This document shows positions 33,101 to 44,885 of a stretch of 64,000 bases of DNA, in pieces. Positions within the stretch are counted from its first letter, which is position 1, and each line of letters begins with the position of its first letter. Under the pieces are notes generated by a model. The model was given only the letters and a program-made list of their open reading frames with translations. It made no database searches and had not been told where the DNA came from. The position numbers were made by a program, and so were the translations under genes. This stretch comes from Nematostella vectensis (Eukaryota; Cnidaria; Anthozoa; Actiniaria; Edwardsiidae): contig NC_064047.1 in NCBI RefSeq assembly GCF_932526225.1, positions 13,524,460 to 13,588,459 of the forward strand, given 5' to 3'.

Positions 33101-36100
33101 CAATTACGCCTGTTCCATGTAAACTGGCTCTTTGCGTTTTTCCTTTACGCCTGTTCAATAAAAACTGACTGTTTGTGTTTTACCTTAACGGCTTTTCCAT
33201 GAAAACTGACTGTTTGCGTTTTACCTTTACGCCTGTTCCATGTAAAAATGACTGTTTGCGTTTTACCTTTACGCCTGTTCCATGTAAACTGACTTTTTGC
33301 GTTTTACCTTTACGCCTGTTCCATGTAAACTGGCTCTCTGCGTTCTACATTTAGGCCTGTTCCATCTAAACTGGCTCTTTGCGTTCTACATTTACGCCTG
33401 TTCCATGTAAACTGGCTCTCTACGTTCTACATTTAGGCCTGTTCCATGTAAACTGGCTCTTTGCGTTTAACCTTTACGCCTGTTCCATGTAAACTGACTG
33501 TTTGTGTTTTACCTTAACGCCTTTTCCATGAAAACTGACTGTTTGCGTTTTACCTTTACGCCTGTTCCATGTAAAAATGACTGTTTGCGTTTTACCTTTA
33601 CGCCTGTTCCATGTAAACTGACTTTTTGCGTTTTACCTTTACGCCTGTTCCATGTAAACTGACTTTTTGCGTTTTACCTTTACGCCTGTTCCATGTAAAC
33701 TGTCTCTCTGCGTTCTACATTTAGGCCCGTTCCATCTAAACTGGCTCTTTGCGTTCTACATTTACGCCTGTTCCATGTAAACTGGCTCTTTGCATTTTAC
33801 CTTTACGCCGACTCCATGTAAACTGGCTGTTTGAATTTTACCTTTAGGCCTTTTCCATGTAAACTGGCTGTTTATGTTTAACCTTTACGCTTGTTCCATC
33901 TAAACTGGCTCTTTGCGTTCTACATTTACGCCTGTTCCATGTAAACTGGCTCTCTACGTTCTACATTTAGGCCTGTTCCATGTAAACTGGCTCTTTGCGT
34001 TCTACATTTAGGCCTGTTCCATGTAAACTGGCTCTTTGCGTTCTACATTTACGCCTGTTCCATGTAAACTGGCTCTTTGCGTTCTACATTTACGCCTGTT
34101 CCCTGTAAATTTGGCGTTTCCCAAGAGTCGAAAGTCAGAGACTCGAGACTTATAAGCCGAAAGTCGGAAAGATATCTAAAATATCGAAGAGTTTTACTTT
34201 TCCTCGCTCATGAATTTTATTTTTACTTTAAAACATATTTCAGATATCTTGTTCGACTCTCGGCGTTTCACAATTACGCTTGTTCCATGTAAACTGACTG
34301 TTTGCGTTTCAGCATTACGCCTGTTCCATGTAAACTGACTGTTTGCATTTTACAATTACGCCTGTTCCATGTAAACTGGCTCATGAATTTTATTTTTACT
34401 TTAAAACATATTTCAGATATCTTGTTCGACTCTCGGCGTTTCACAATTACGCTTGTTCCATGTAAACTAACTGTTTGCGTTTCTGCATTACGCCTGTTCC
34501 ATGTAAACTGACTGTTTGCGTTTTACCTTTACGCCTGTTTCATGTAAACTGACTGTTTATGTTTAACCTTAACGCCTGTTCCATGTAAACTGGCTCTTTG
34601 CGTTTAACCTTTACGCCTTTTCCATGAAAACTGACTGTTTGCGTTTTACCTTTACGCCTGTTCCATGTAAACTGGCTCTTTGCATTTTACCTTTACGCCG
34701 ACTCCATGTAAACTGGCTGTTTGAATTTTACCTTTAGGCCTTTTCCATGTAAACTGGCTGTTTATGTTTAACCTTTACGCTTGTTCCATCTAAACTGGCT
34801 CTTTGCGTTTCACCTTTACGCTTGTTCCATGTAAACTGACTGTTTGTGTTTTACCTTAACGCCTGTTCCATTTAAACTGACTGTTTGCGTTTTACCTTTA
34901 CGCCTGTTCCATTAAAACTGGCTCTTTGCGTTTTTCCTTTACGCCTGTTCTATAAAAACTGACTGTTTGCGATTTACCTTTAAGCCTGTTTTATGTAAAC
35001 TGACTGTTTATGTTCAACCTTTACTCTTGTTCCATGTAAACTGGCTCTTTGCATTTTACCTTTACGCCTGTTCCATGTAAACTGACTGTTTGTGTTTTAC
35101 CTTAACGCCTGTTCCATGAAAACTGACTGTTTGCGTTTTACCTTTACGCCTGTTCCATGTAAACTGACTGTTTGCGTTTTACCTTTACGCCTGTTCCATG
35201 TAAATTGGCTCTTTGCGTTCTACATTTAGGCCTGTTCCATGTAAACTGGCTCTTTGCGTTCTACATTTACGCCTGTTTATATGTAAATTTGGCGTTTCCC
35301 AAGAGTCGAAAGTCAGAGACTCGAGACTTATAAGCCGAAAGTCGGAAAAATATCTAAAATATCGAAGAGTTTTACTTTTCCTCCCTCATGAATTTTATTT
35401 TTACTTTAAAACATATTTCAGATATCTTGTTCGACTCTCGGCGTTTCACAATTACGCTTGTTCCATGTAAACTGACTGTTTGTGTTTCAGCATTACGCCT
35501 GTTCCATGTAAACTGACTGTTTGCGTTTTACAATTACGCCTGTTCCATGTAAACTGACTGTTTGCGTTTTACCTTTACGCGTGTTCCATGTAAACTGGCT
35601 CTTTGCGTTTCACCTTTACGCCTGTTCCATGTAAACTGACTGTTTGTGTTTTACCTTAACGCCTGTTCCATGAAAACTGACTGTTTGCGATTTACCTTTA
35701 AGCCTGTTTCATGTAAACTGACTGTTTATGTTTAACCTTAACGCCTGTTCCATGTAAACTGGCTCTTTGCGTTTAACCTTTACGCCTTTTCCATGAAAAC
35801 TGACTGTTTGCGTTTTACCTTTACGCCTGTTCCATGTAAAAATGACTGTTTGCGTTTTACTTTTACGCCTGTTCCATGTAAACTGACTTTTTGCGTTTTA
35901 CCTTTACGCCTGTTCCATGTAAACTGGCTCTCTGCGTTCTACATTTAGGCCTGTTCCATCTAAACTGGCTCTTTGCGTTCTACATTTACGCCTGTTCCAT
36001 GTAAACTGGCTCTCTACGTTCTACATTTAGGCCTGTTCCATGTAAACTGGCTCTTTGCGTTCTACATTTACGCCTGTTCCATGTAAACTGGCTCTTTGCG

Positions 36101-37565
36101 TTCTACATTTACGCCTGTTCCATGTAAATTTGGCGTTTCCCAAGAGTCGAAAGTCAGAGACTCGAGACTTATAAGCCGAAAGTCGGAAAGATATCTAAAA
36201 TATCGAAGAGTTTTACTTTTCCTCGCTCATGAATTTTATTTTTACTTTAAAACATATTTCAGATATCTTGTTCGACTCTCGGCGTTTCACAATTACGCTT
36301 GTTCCATGTAAACTGACTGTTTGCGTTTCAGCATTACGCCTGTTCCATGTAAACTGACTGTTTGCATTTTACAATTACGCCTGTTCCATGTAAACTGGCT
36401 CATGAATTTTATTTTTACTTTAAAACATATTTCAGATATCTTGTTCGACTCTCGGCGTTTCACAATTTCGCTTGTTCCATGTAAACTGACTGTTTGCGTT
36501 TCTGCATTACGCCTGTTCCATGTAAACTGACTGTTTGCATTTTACAATTACGCCTGTTCCATGTAAACTGGCTCTTTGCGTTTTTCCTTTACGCCTGTTC
36601 TATAAAAACTGACTGTTTGCGATTTACCTTTAAGCCTGTTTTATGTAAACTGACTGTTTATGTTCAACCTTTACTCTTGTTCCATGTAAACTGGCTCTTT
36701 GCATTTTACCTTTACGCCTGTTCCATGTAAACTGACTGTTTGTGTTTTACCTTAACGCCTGTTCCATGTAAACTGACTGTTTGCGTTTTACCTTTACGCG
36801 TGTTCCATGTAAACTGTTTGCGTTCTACATTTACGCCTGTTCCATGTAAACTGGCTCTTTGCATTTTACCTTTACGCCGACTCCATGTAAACTGGCTGTT
36901 TGCATTTTATTTTTAGGCCTTTTCCATGTAAACTGGCTGTTTATGTTTAACCTTTACGCTTGTTCCATCTAAACTGGCTCTTTGCGTTTCACCTTTACGC
37001 TTGTTCCATGTAAACTGACTGTTTGTGTTTTACCTTAACGCCTGTTCCATTTAAACTGACTGTTTGCGTTTTACCTTTACGCCTGTTCCATGAAAACTGA
37101 CTGTTTGCGTTTTAACTCTACGCCTGTTCCATGTAAAAATGACCGTTTGCGTTTTACCTTTACGCCTGTTCCATGTAAACTGACTGTTTGCGTTTTACCT
37201 TTACGCGTGTTCCATGTAAACTGTTTGCGTTTTACCTTTAGGCCTGTTCCATGTAAACTGGCTCTTTGCGTTCTACATTTACGCCTGTTCCATGTAAATT
37301 TGCTCTTTGCGTTTTACCTTTACGCCTGTTCCATGTAAACTGGCTCTTTGCATTTTACCTTTACGCTGACTCCATGTAAACTGGCTGTTTGCGTTTTACC
37401 TTTAGGACTGTTTCATGTAAACTGGCTCTTTGCGTTTTACATTTACGCCTGTTCCATGTAAACTGACTGTTTGCGTTTCACCTTTACGCCTGTTTTCATG
37501 TAAACTGACTGTTTGCGTTTTACGTTTACGCCGACTCCATGTAAACTGGCTGTTTGCATTTTACC
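27195..37565. repeat. 10.4-kb, 41-bp minisatellite derived from an exon end and its 5' splice donor
   Basis: Minus-strand consensus: CAGTTTACATGGAACAGGCG + TAAAGGTAAAACGCAAACAGT (41 bp), roughly 200 copies. The exon ending at 37565 finishes CAATTTACATGGAGTCGGCG + TAAAG|GTAAAATGC, so about 25 bp of the unit are exon-like and 16 bp intron-like, and the GTAAA donor is kept in many copies. The array starts at that exon-intron border and fills nearly the whole intron to the exon at 26906. About 15 full or partial copies of a MITE fragment are embedded in it. Short open frames (CLRFTFTPVPC-like) are repeat artefacts. Confidence 0.95.
28010..32095. repeat. Higher-order duplication with 2,558-bp offset inside the 41-bp array
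   Basis: Blocks beginning near 28010 and near 30568 are almost identical for about 1.5 kb, with features repeating at exactly +2558 (for example 28293/30851, 28497/31055, 29214/31772, 29348/31906). A second pair at +2019 occurs at 34077/36096 and 34302/36321. Each block carries the same arrangement of unit variants and MITE fragments, so the array has also grown by kilobase-scale duplication. Confidence 0.8.
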
Positions 37566-37679
37566 TTTACGCCGACTCCATGTAAATTGGCTGGTATCTG
37601 GCTGGCATTGACGACACCACTGGTTCGGTTTAGCATCGTTTTGCGCAAAACAGTGGCCATTGATCAAGCAGGAGTCTTG
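37565..37679 (-). CDS. VWDE-like: VWDE-like gene exon: CLINGHC Cys-rich segment
   Basis: A 115-bp exon after CAATGTTTTAG, phase 0 to 1, ending at the donor TAAAG|GTAAAATGC. It encodes QDSCLINGHCFAQNDAKPNQ then WCRQCQPDTSQFTWSRRK, the CxIxGxCxxxxxxNPxxxCxxCxPxxS segment that joins the GLCDxR region to the cadherin-like domain in VWDE-type proteins. The last 25 bp of this exon and the start of its intron are the founder of the neighbouring 41-bp array. Confidence 0.8.
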
Positions 37680-37840
37680 CTAAAACATTGAGATGATAAT
37701 GAAACGTTCATGGGAATCAGTTTTAGGCATATTTAGGGACGAGCTAGGTGCTATGCTCGATTGATGCAAGGGAGCACGGCAGAATGTGCTTCATTAAACG
37801 CGCGATTGAGATTATTACGAAAATAAACCACTTTGTTATG

Positions 37841-38034
37841 GAATCTGTGTAAACCCCAAGAGTCGAAAGTCAGAGACTCAAGACTTATAGGCCGAAAGTC
37901 GGAAAGATATCTAAAATATCGAAGAGTTTTACTTTTCCTCGCTCATGATTTTTATTTTTACTTTAAAACATATTTCAGATATCTTGTCCGACTCTCGGCC
38001 TATCAGTCTCTACTCTAGGGGTTTACCCAGACTC
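37841..38034. mobile_element. MITE, 194 bp, TIRs and 10-bp target duplication (Mutator-like)
   Basis: The ends are inverted: GAATCTGTGTAAACCCC on the left, GAGTCTGGGTAAACCCC as the reverse complement of the right. Identical CTTTGTTATG flanks at 37831-37840 and 38035-38044 give a 9-10 bp target duplication, as for Mutator-type elements. Its central 150 bp (AAGAGTCGAAAGTCAGAGAC ... TTGTCCGACTCTCGG) is the same sequence that recurs inside the 41-bp array, so this intact copy identifies the array inserts. Confidence 0.85.
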
Positions 38035-38044
38035 CTTTGTTATG

Positions 38045-38619
38045 CAACGCGTCATGTGTGTTTGTTTTGTAAGGGGAGTTATCAGTAGCGCTGTTGGGGG
38101 TGTGGGGCTCGGATTATGAACTGGATTATGTTTGTCAACTGTGTCTTTGTTCGTATCATCGGCCCGAAGATATGGGATACGCGTAGTGTCGACACGAAGT
38201 GCCGACGAAGGATGCACTCCCTCTCTTCGGAAAGCATTCGTTAAATAGGAACACATTTTGCTGTGCTCCCTTGATTGATGTGCTCATTTTTTTATGTTTG
38301 TTAATCCCTTCTGTCTATTGGTATTAGTAAATCTATCAAAATGATTGAGGGGGGGGGGGGGGGGGGTCTGTCCCTTACTCGGTGGAAAATAGTTTTCGTG
38401 TTATAGATGGTGCCATTCTATAGAATTGTAATCAAGTTAACGGGATTGTCGAGTTATCGAGGCCTAGATCCCTCGGATGATATCAAACTCTCACACTTTG
38501 ACAAATTCATAAATCTAAGTCTGAACTTTTTAGAATATTTTTCAATCACTTTTTATAGGTGGTGATATTCGGGATATATTTCCCAGGGGGGGAGGGGGAG
38601 GGGGCGTTCGTATACATAC
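38045..38619. other. Intron sequence with G-homopolymers, no exon
   Basis: It holds a G tract of about 20 bp near 38348-38367 and a G-rich stretch at 38586-38604. No exon was recognised. Confidence 0.4.
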
Positions 38620-38877
38620 CCTGAGGACACAAGTGCCTGTCTTGCTGCACCTCATACAGACGGAGTCGTACGATATAAACCTCATCTTCTCCAGACTGGC
38701 GTCGATCTTGTTGTTGGAGATCCTAATGTACAGTCCTCCCGCGGGGGTCCCGGGATTATCGTAGTCCCCTATCTTCGTTGGAGGGTCCGGAAGGCTGCAT
38801 TTGACCCCAAATAAGTCAAACTGTTCGCCTTGTAGCTCGTGTGGTGATGAGTTTGGTGTCCAGTTGTTGCCATACAC
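38620..38877 (-). CDS. VWDE-like: VWDE-like gene exon: beta-rich segment ending CMRCSKTGTC
   Basis: A 258-bp exon after GATCTAATATCAG, phase 0 to 0, ending CTCAGG|GTATGT. It encodes VYGNNWTPNSSPHELQGEQF, then VKCSLPDPPT, GLYIRISNNKIDAS and FISYDSVCMRCSKTGTC. The pattern CSLP...YxISxSNxG...FISYDS.C..C matches the segment following the GLCDxR region in VWDE-type proteins. Confidence 0.8.
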
Positions 38878-38949
38878 CTGATATTAGATCAATCACAGTT
38901 TAGAAACTGACAACGGGACTGTGAGATAAACCAAACTTATTTTTTTCAC

Positions 38950-39064
38950 CTTGAATTCGGTTGCGTGACATGTGAGATTCTCTGAAGGTATAAATCCATC
39001 ACCAAAGATGTTGGTCTTCTTGCATGGCCTCCTTCTAATGTCACACAGACCCCCATCGTGAATC
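38950..39064 (-). CDS. VWDE-like: VWDE-like gene exon: GLCDIRRRPC region
   Basis: A 115-bp exon after GGTTCTCCTAG, beginning in phase 2, ending TTCAAG|GTGAAA in phase 0. It encodes IHDGGLCDIRRRPCKKTNIF then GDGFIPSENLTCHATEFK. The GLCD.R.RPC......G..F..S.NLTC...EF pattern is a hallmark of the VWDE family. The acceptor was chosen because it alone restores the phase left by the previous exon. Confidence 0.8.
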
Positions 39065-39192
39065 CTAGGAGAACCATCGACTTTAATCACACATCGAGAA
39101 GATAAATACTGTTGTTTTTGTCATTGTTGATAATGGTGAAGATAGTAATGAACGCTGGCAAGGAAGAGGAAGAGGACGAAGATAATGATGAA

Positions 39193-39345
39193 GATAATGA
39201 TATTGACAATGGTTACGACGACGATGATAAGGATGATGATGATAATGATGATGATGATGATGATGGTGATGGTGATGGTGATGGTGATGATGATGGTGAT
39301 TATGATTACGATGTTGATGATGACGGCAAAGAAGACACGTGATTA
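39193..39345. repeat. GAT trinucleotide microsatellite
   Basis: Interrupted (GAT)n with GGT variants. The Asp-rich open frame across it is an artefact. Confidence 0.9.
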
Positions 39346-39959
39346 TGATGACTTTCCAGTTTCAGCCATATTGCCTTGGTCATGAGGATATTGTTTGAGG
39401 GTCATTACCATATTATTTGAAGGTCATTACCATATTGTTTGAGGGTCATTACCATATTGTTTGAGGGTTATTACGATATTCTCTCAGTCATAGACTTCGC
39501 CGCTGGGTCTTCTCTCTCTATTACTGCAGTTTGACATATTAGGCGCGTACACAGGGGGATGCGCAGGGTGCGTGCGCACCCCCCTTGGCGGCCAAAAAGT
39601 GGGCCATTTCTTATTAAGGAATCTTCAAATACTTTGCTTTTTTTTCAGATGATACCTATTGCTGCGCACCCCTATCGGCAAATCCTGGGTACTTGGCTGC
39701 ATATTCTGTGTACTCTCGCAGACGACTGTAACTAAATCGCCTTCTGGTTTCTGCCATTCAATCCTTAGAGCGTTTCAGCTGGCCAGCACTGAAATGGTTC
39801 CAAACCACGCCACCTCCCCTTAAGGCGCTGACCAGCGCTGAAACAGCACCAAATTCCGTTGCATTGAGTCATGGAGGCCAAAAGGCGATTTAGCAGTTGG
39901 AATTCGTTGACACGAGTTCGCCAACATTGAAAACTACAGAAATGATACGGAAACGATGA

Positions 39960-40571
39960 GTTGTTTACCTACCCAAGAAGTTCATGTACTGTGTCGATTG
40001 ACAGGTTATCAGTTGTTTACATACCCAAGAAGTTCTGGTACTGTGTCGATTGACATGTTACCAGTTGTTTACCTACCCTAGAAATTCATGTACTGTGTCG
40101 ATTGACATGTTATCAGTTGTTTACCTACCCTAGAAGTTCTGGTACTGTGTCGATTGACATGTTACCAGTTGTTTACCTACCCTAGAAATTCATGTACTGT
40201 GTCGATTGACATGTTATCAGTTGTTTACATACCCAAGAAGTTCTGGTACTGTGTCGATTGACATGTTACCAGTTGTTCACCTACCCAAGAAGTTCATGTA
40301 CTGTGTCGATTGACATGTTATCAGTTGTTCACCTACCCTAGAAGTTCTGGTACTGTGTCGATTGACATGTTACCAGTTGTTCACCTACCCTAGAAGTTCT
40401 GGTACTGTGTCGATTGACATGTTACCAGTTGTTCACCTACCCTAGAAGTTCTGGTACTGTGTCGATTGACATGTTATCAGTTGTTTACCTACCCTAGAAA
40501 TTCTGGTACTGTGTCCATTGAAATGTTACCAGTTGTTCACCTACCCTAGAAGTTCTGGTACTGTATTGATT
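39960..40571. repeat. 52-bp minisatellite of a duplicated exon end and splice donor, 12 positions
   Basis: Minus-strand unit: CAATCGACACAGTACCAGAA + CTTCTAGG|GTAGGTGAAC + AACTGGTAACATGT. The exon ending at 40545 finishes CAGTACCAGAACTTCTAGG|GTAGGT, so each unit repeats the exon end and the GT donor. Donor positions run from 40545 to 39973, which is 572 bp, exactly 11 x 52. In frame, GGG TAG follows the first junction at once, so using the distal donors would bring in a stop. Confidence 0.95.
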
Positions 40572-40677
40572 GACAAGGAGCAGTCTAGTGATGTGAAACC
40601 TTCTTCGCAGATACAAGTGCTGTTTGAGCAGTTGCCATGGTTACTGCACTCGTTAGGGCAAAGGTTTTCTACGATAT
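40545..40677 (-). CDS. VWDE-like: VWDE-like gene exon: EGF domain
   Basis: A 133-bp exon after TTATTTCCAG, phase 1 to 2, ending at the first donor TAGG|GTAGGT of the 52-bp array. It encodes DIVENLCPNECSNHGNCSNS then TCICEEGFTSLDCS, an EGF of the CPN.CS..G.C...C.C..GF...DCS type that follows the VWD region in VWDE-type proteins. Eleven further donor copies lie downstream in the array. Confidence 0.85.
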
Positions 40678-40904
40678 CTGGAAATAATGATGATGAAAAA
40701 AGAGCTTATTGATATGATGAAGATGATTGTTGATATGAAATATTTGAATGGTAATCCTCTAACAAATTTACCTTTGCATAGACCAAAATAACTCCGGGCA
40801 GAAAAAGTATTCATTGTATAATCTTGTCTAATCTTGGATGACTCAAACAAACTGCCTTTGTGTAGCATATAATTTGAGAAACAAAAATTACAATGTCAAA
40901 GTAA

Positions 40905-41930
<1,026 letters not shown>

Positions 41931-41970
41931 TGCGCTAACTGTACGTTGTGTGCAAAGGCTTTGCGTTTAC

Positions 41971-42100
41971 CTGCGGGGGGCTCCGATGGGTTGCCCTCAG
42001 CATCCTTGGTGTAGAGCGTCAGGTTGTTGTAAGCCTCGTCTTGGCACCCGCTCTTCAATGATTCCAGGGCCGACACAGCGAAACCGGCATTTCCTGTGAC
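41971..42100 (-). CDS. VWDE-like: VWDE-like gene exon after the VWD domain
   Basis: A 130-bp exon after CCATGCACCAG, phase 0 to 1, ending CCGCAG|GTAAACGC. It encodes VTGNAGFAVSALESLKSGCQ then DEAYNNLTLYTKDAEGNPSE. With the preceding exon it forms a Cys-containing helical region of the kind found between the VWD and first EGF domain of this family. Confidence 0.75.
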
Positions 42101-42446
42101 CTGGTGCATGGGTTATAACACGTTAATAATACAACTCCACGAAGTTCCGTGTCAATCTGTGTCTATAGTCTGCGCGCTGCGTGGAACTGAAAACTCGCGA
42201 TTTTAGGGACTTTAATAAATAAAATGCATCACGCGGCACTGGAGAAGAAATAATAAAATAGAAGTGGGTAATTTTGGTTACTATAAATTTATGCAAAAGT
42301 ATTAAGCACCAGTTGACTTTTGACTTACTGTAAAATAGGTTTCGGGAATTCGATTATGATCTTTGGATAAAAAAATGCAGTAGCAGTATTGTATGAGGAT
42401 TCAGTGCCTTGGATTAACTGTAATGCCAGTATCAAATGACAATTAC

Positions 42447-42879
42447 CATGAGATCAAAAATGCAGCTCTGCAAAGTCGATGCGGCATCCACATTCGGCAA
42501 AGCACTGCAACTCTTTCCGACGACAGTGTCTTCGATGAGTGTTTTGCAGAGGCGTGTCGCATTTTGTCTTGTCATCCTATCCATCTCGATACTTCGTCTG
42601 GCTCGGATCCTGCTCTTAGCGTATCTTTCATTGTGTTCGTCTGTGAAATAGTCAGCGTCCTGCTGGTCCATGCTGAAATCACTGTACGTCTCACCCTGCC
42701 CTTCAAACTGGTCTGGAGGTACCTCCACCCCTGGGGGGTTCTGTGGGTAGATGATTTCCAAGAGTGGTTTACAATCCTCCACTCTAGTTTCTCCGCATGC
42801 ACAGAACGTTTTCTCCATGATCTGGTCTGGGAGATGGTTGGACGGCAGAATATGGAAGTAGCTTTCATGCGGTTGCTTT
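42447..42879 (-). CDS. VWDE-like: VWDE-like gene exon: C8-like linker after the VWD core
   Basis: A 433-bp exon after TGTATGTGCCTAG, phase 2 to 0, ending CTCATG|GTAATT. It encodes KQPHESYFHILPSNHLPDQI, FCACGETRVEDCKP, a dibasic site RIRARRSIE (possible furin-type cleavage) and CSALPNVDAASTLQSCIFDL. An alternative frame over part of it is also open, but only this frame links both neighbours in phase. Confidence 0.7.
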
Positions 42880-43014
42880 CTAGGCACATACAGTCGATCC
42901 CATTAACGTTGTACAAGAGAATAGACGATTAAAAAGTCCATTCAAGATATTCAAGATATCTCCCATGCGTAACGGTGGGGCTGGGTTGAAGATTTCACAT
43001 ACAATATATTCGAA

Positions 43015-43062
43015 ACACACACGCACACGCGCACGCGCACGCACGCACACACACACATATAG
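43015..43062. repeat. CA/CG dinucleotide repeat
   Basis: ACACGCACACGCGC-type microsatellite in an intron. Confidence 0.9.
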
Positions 43063-43463
43063 ATGTGCCCGCTAACAGACCATTTGATGGACTTCCAAGT
43101 GATACTTTAGCTTTTAGAGCAAAAAGGTTTGGAGCTAGAACATTGAAAAAACCTGATAAACTTTTTTCGGGAGTGCGTAAATAGCAGTGTTTCCGAAAAA
43201 AAAATGTTTCATGAGTTTTCCGTAAGCCACTCAACAATCAGTCATTTAGGAAAAGATGCAAGCCAGCTTGAGAATCCCATCTGAATCATTTTGGTACTTT
43301 TGATCATCCGCCTGACATATTGACAGAATATTATATTACTACAATGGCCCAGGTAAAACTAAAAACTTTGTGCGCAAAATAAGTTGATTACACCATGGTC
43401 TCTTGGTACAAATACTATAGGAAAGTTCACAAGCATCAATATCTCTGAGATCTGTAACACTAC

Positions 43464-43660
43464 CTCCAACTTAGTCCAAATCTTGTCGCATCCGCATGTG
43501 AATGGCCATCGCCTCCGTGTTGAAACTCGTCGTTTGAGTCACCATTCATGTTTCCACAGAGTCCGCGAATGCTGTTTGAGTTCTTGAAAGCATTCACTTT
43601 GATATTCATTCCCCAGTCCAACCTTATGACCTCGACCTTCGTGCCAGAAGGGAGAAGTAC
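43464..43660 (-). CDS. VWDE-like: VWDE-like gene exon: VWD domain, C-terminal part
   Basis: A 197-bp exon after ACCTTTTTGTAG, phase 0 to 2, ending TGGAG|GTAGTG. It encodes VLLPSGTKVEVIRLDWGMNI then NSIRGLCGNMNGDSNDEF, the classic GLCGNxNGDxNDE motif of von Willebrand factor type D domains, which binds calcium. Confidence 0.9.
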
Positions 43661-43919
43661 CTACAAAAAGGTCAAAATGAAGTTCCTTACGTAAACGCCT
43701 AGGAGCACGCAATCACAATTTTCATCATAAAGTAGACGGGGGTGTCGTCCTATTTTTTAGGGTATAACATTCTACTAGGTACTAAACCGTAGGTGTTTAA
43801 AGATCCTTCCTATTCTGCTATCCCCTGAAGATTCTCAGCCTAGATAAAAAAACGCGAAAGTCGTCAGAAAAATGGTGTGCTTGATACCAATGGGTAAAAT
43901 AAGTACAGCGGTAACTATG

Positions 43920-44575
43920 GTTAACACAGGAAACCCGGTAAGAAGGCCTGGGGGGCTAAGGTCAACACAGGAAACCCGGTAAGAAGGCCGGGAGGCTAAG
44001 GTCAAACACAGGAAACCCGATAAGAATGCCGGGGGGGCTAAGGTCAAACACAGGAAACCCGGTAAGAAGGCCAGGGGCTAAGGTCAAACACAGGAATCCT
44101 GGTAAGAAGGCCGGGGGGCTAAGGTCAAACACAGGAAACCCGGTAAGAAGGCCAGGGGCTGAGGTCAAAGACAGGAATCCCGTTAAGAAGGCCGAGGGGC
44201 TAAGGTCAAACACAGGAAACCCGGTAAGGAGGCAGGGGGGCTAAGGTCAAACACAGGAAACCCGGTAAGAAGGCCGGGGGGCTAAGGTCAAACACAGGAA
44301 ACCCGGTAAGGAGTCCGGGGGGCTAAGGTCAAACACAGGAATCCTGGTAAGAAGGCCGGGGGGGTTGGGAGCTAAGGTCAAACACAGGAAACCCGGTAAG
44401 AAGGCCGGGGGGCTAAGGTCAAACACAGGAATCCTGGTAAGGAGGCCAGTGGGCTAAGGTCAAACACAGGAAACCCGGTAAGGAGGCCGGGGGGCTAAGG
44501 TCAAACACAGGAAACCCGGTAAGGAGGCCGTGGGGCTAAGGTCAAACACAGGAATCCCGGTAAGAAGGCGGGCGG
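43920..44575. repeat. 41-bp minisatellite in the VWD intron, about 16 copies
   Basis: Plus-strand unit CTAAGGTCAAACACAGGAAA + CCCGGTAAGAAGGCCGGGGG, with small length changes. On the minus strand each copy contains TTTCCTGTGTTTGACCTTAG, which resembles a splice acceptor; on the plus strand it contains CCCG|GTAAGA. Confidence 0.95.
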
Positions 44576-44663
44576 GGGGGGGGGGTAGGCTGGGCAAGTA
44601 TTGACCCAATAAGCACCAAGCCTCGGGCCTCAATGAGGAAAGTAATAATATTTATTAACTTAC

Positions 44664-44885
44664 AGTATGCGTTACTTGGGTGCCAGAGATCTGCCTGTAA
44701 ATGTGTGTTCCGTTTGGTAGATGTCCGCTTGGTACACGGAAGGTCATTGGTATGGGAGTATTGGCTTGGTGTTGCAATTGGGAGTTGCAGATTGACAGAA
44801 TCATCACGTCATTTCTCTCCCGTATTGCTACTCCGCAGTTACAGGAGGCGCTACTATCCCAGCACGTCCACAGGCGCGTGTGCAC
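44664..44885 (-). CDS. VWDE-like: VWDE-like gene exon: VWD domain, middle
   Basis: A 222-bp exon after ATCCCTTGTAG, phase 0 to 0, ending CATACT|GTAAGTTA. It encodes VHTRLWTCWDSSASCNCGVA and then IRERNDVMIL and GTHIYRQISG. The C..S.ASCNC.VA.R..ND pattern is the VWD core of VWDE-type proteins. It joins in phase to whichever donor of the 54-bp array upstream is used. Confidence 0.9.

Noticed and set aside
27195-37565. CRISPR-like direct-repeat array
   Set aside because: Units are contiguous with no unique spacers, the DNA is eukaryotic, and the unit is explained by the exon-donor founder.
39112-39342. Acidic Asp-rich protein on the plus strand
   Set aside because: It is a GAT microsatellite.
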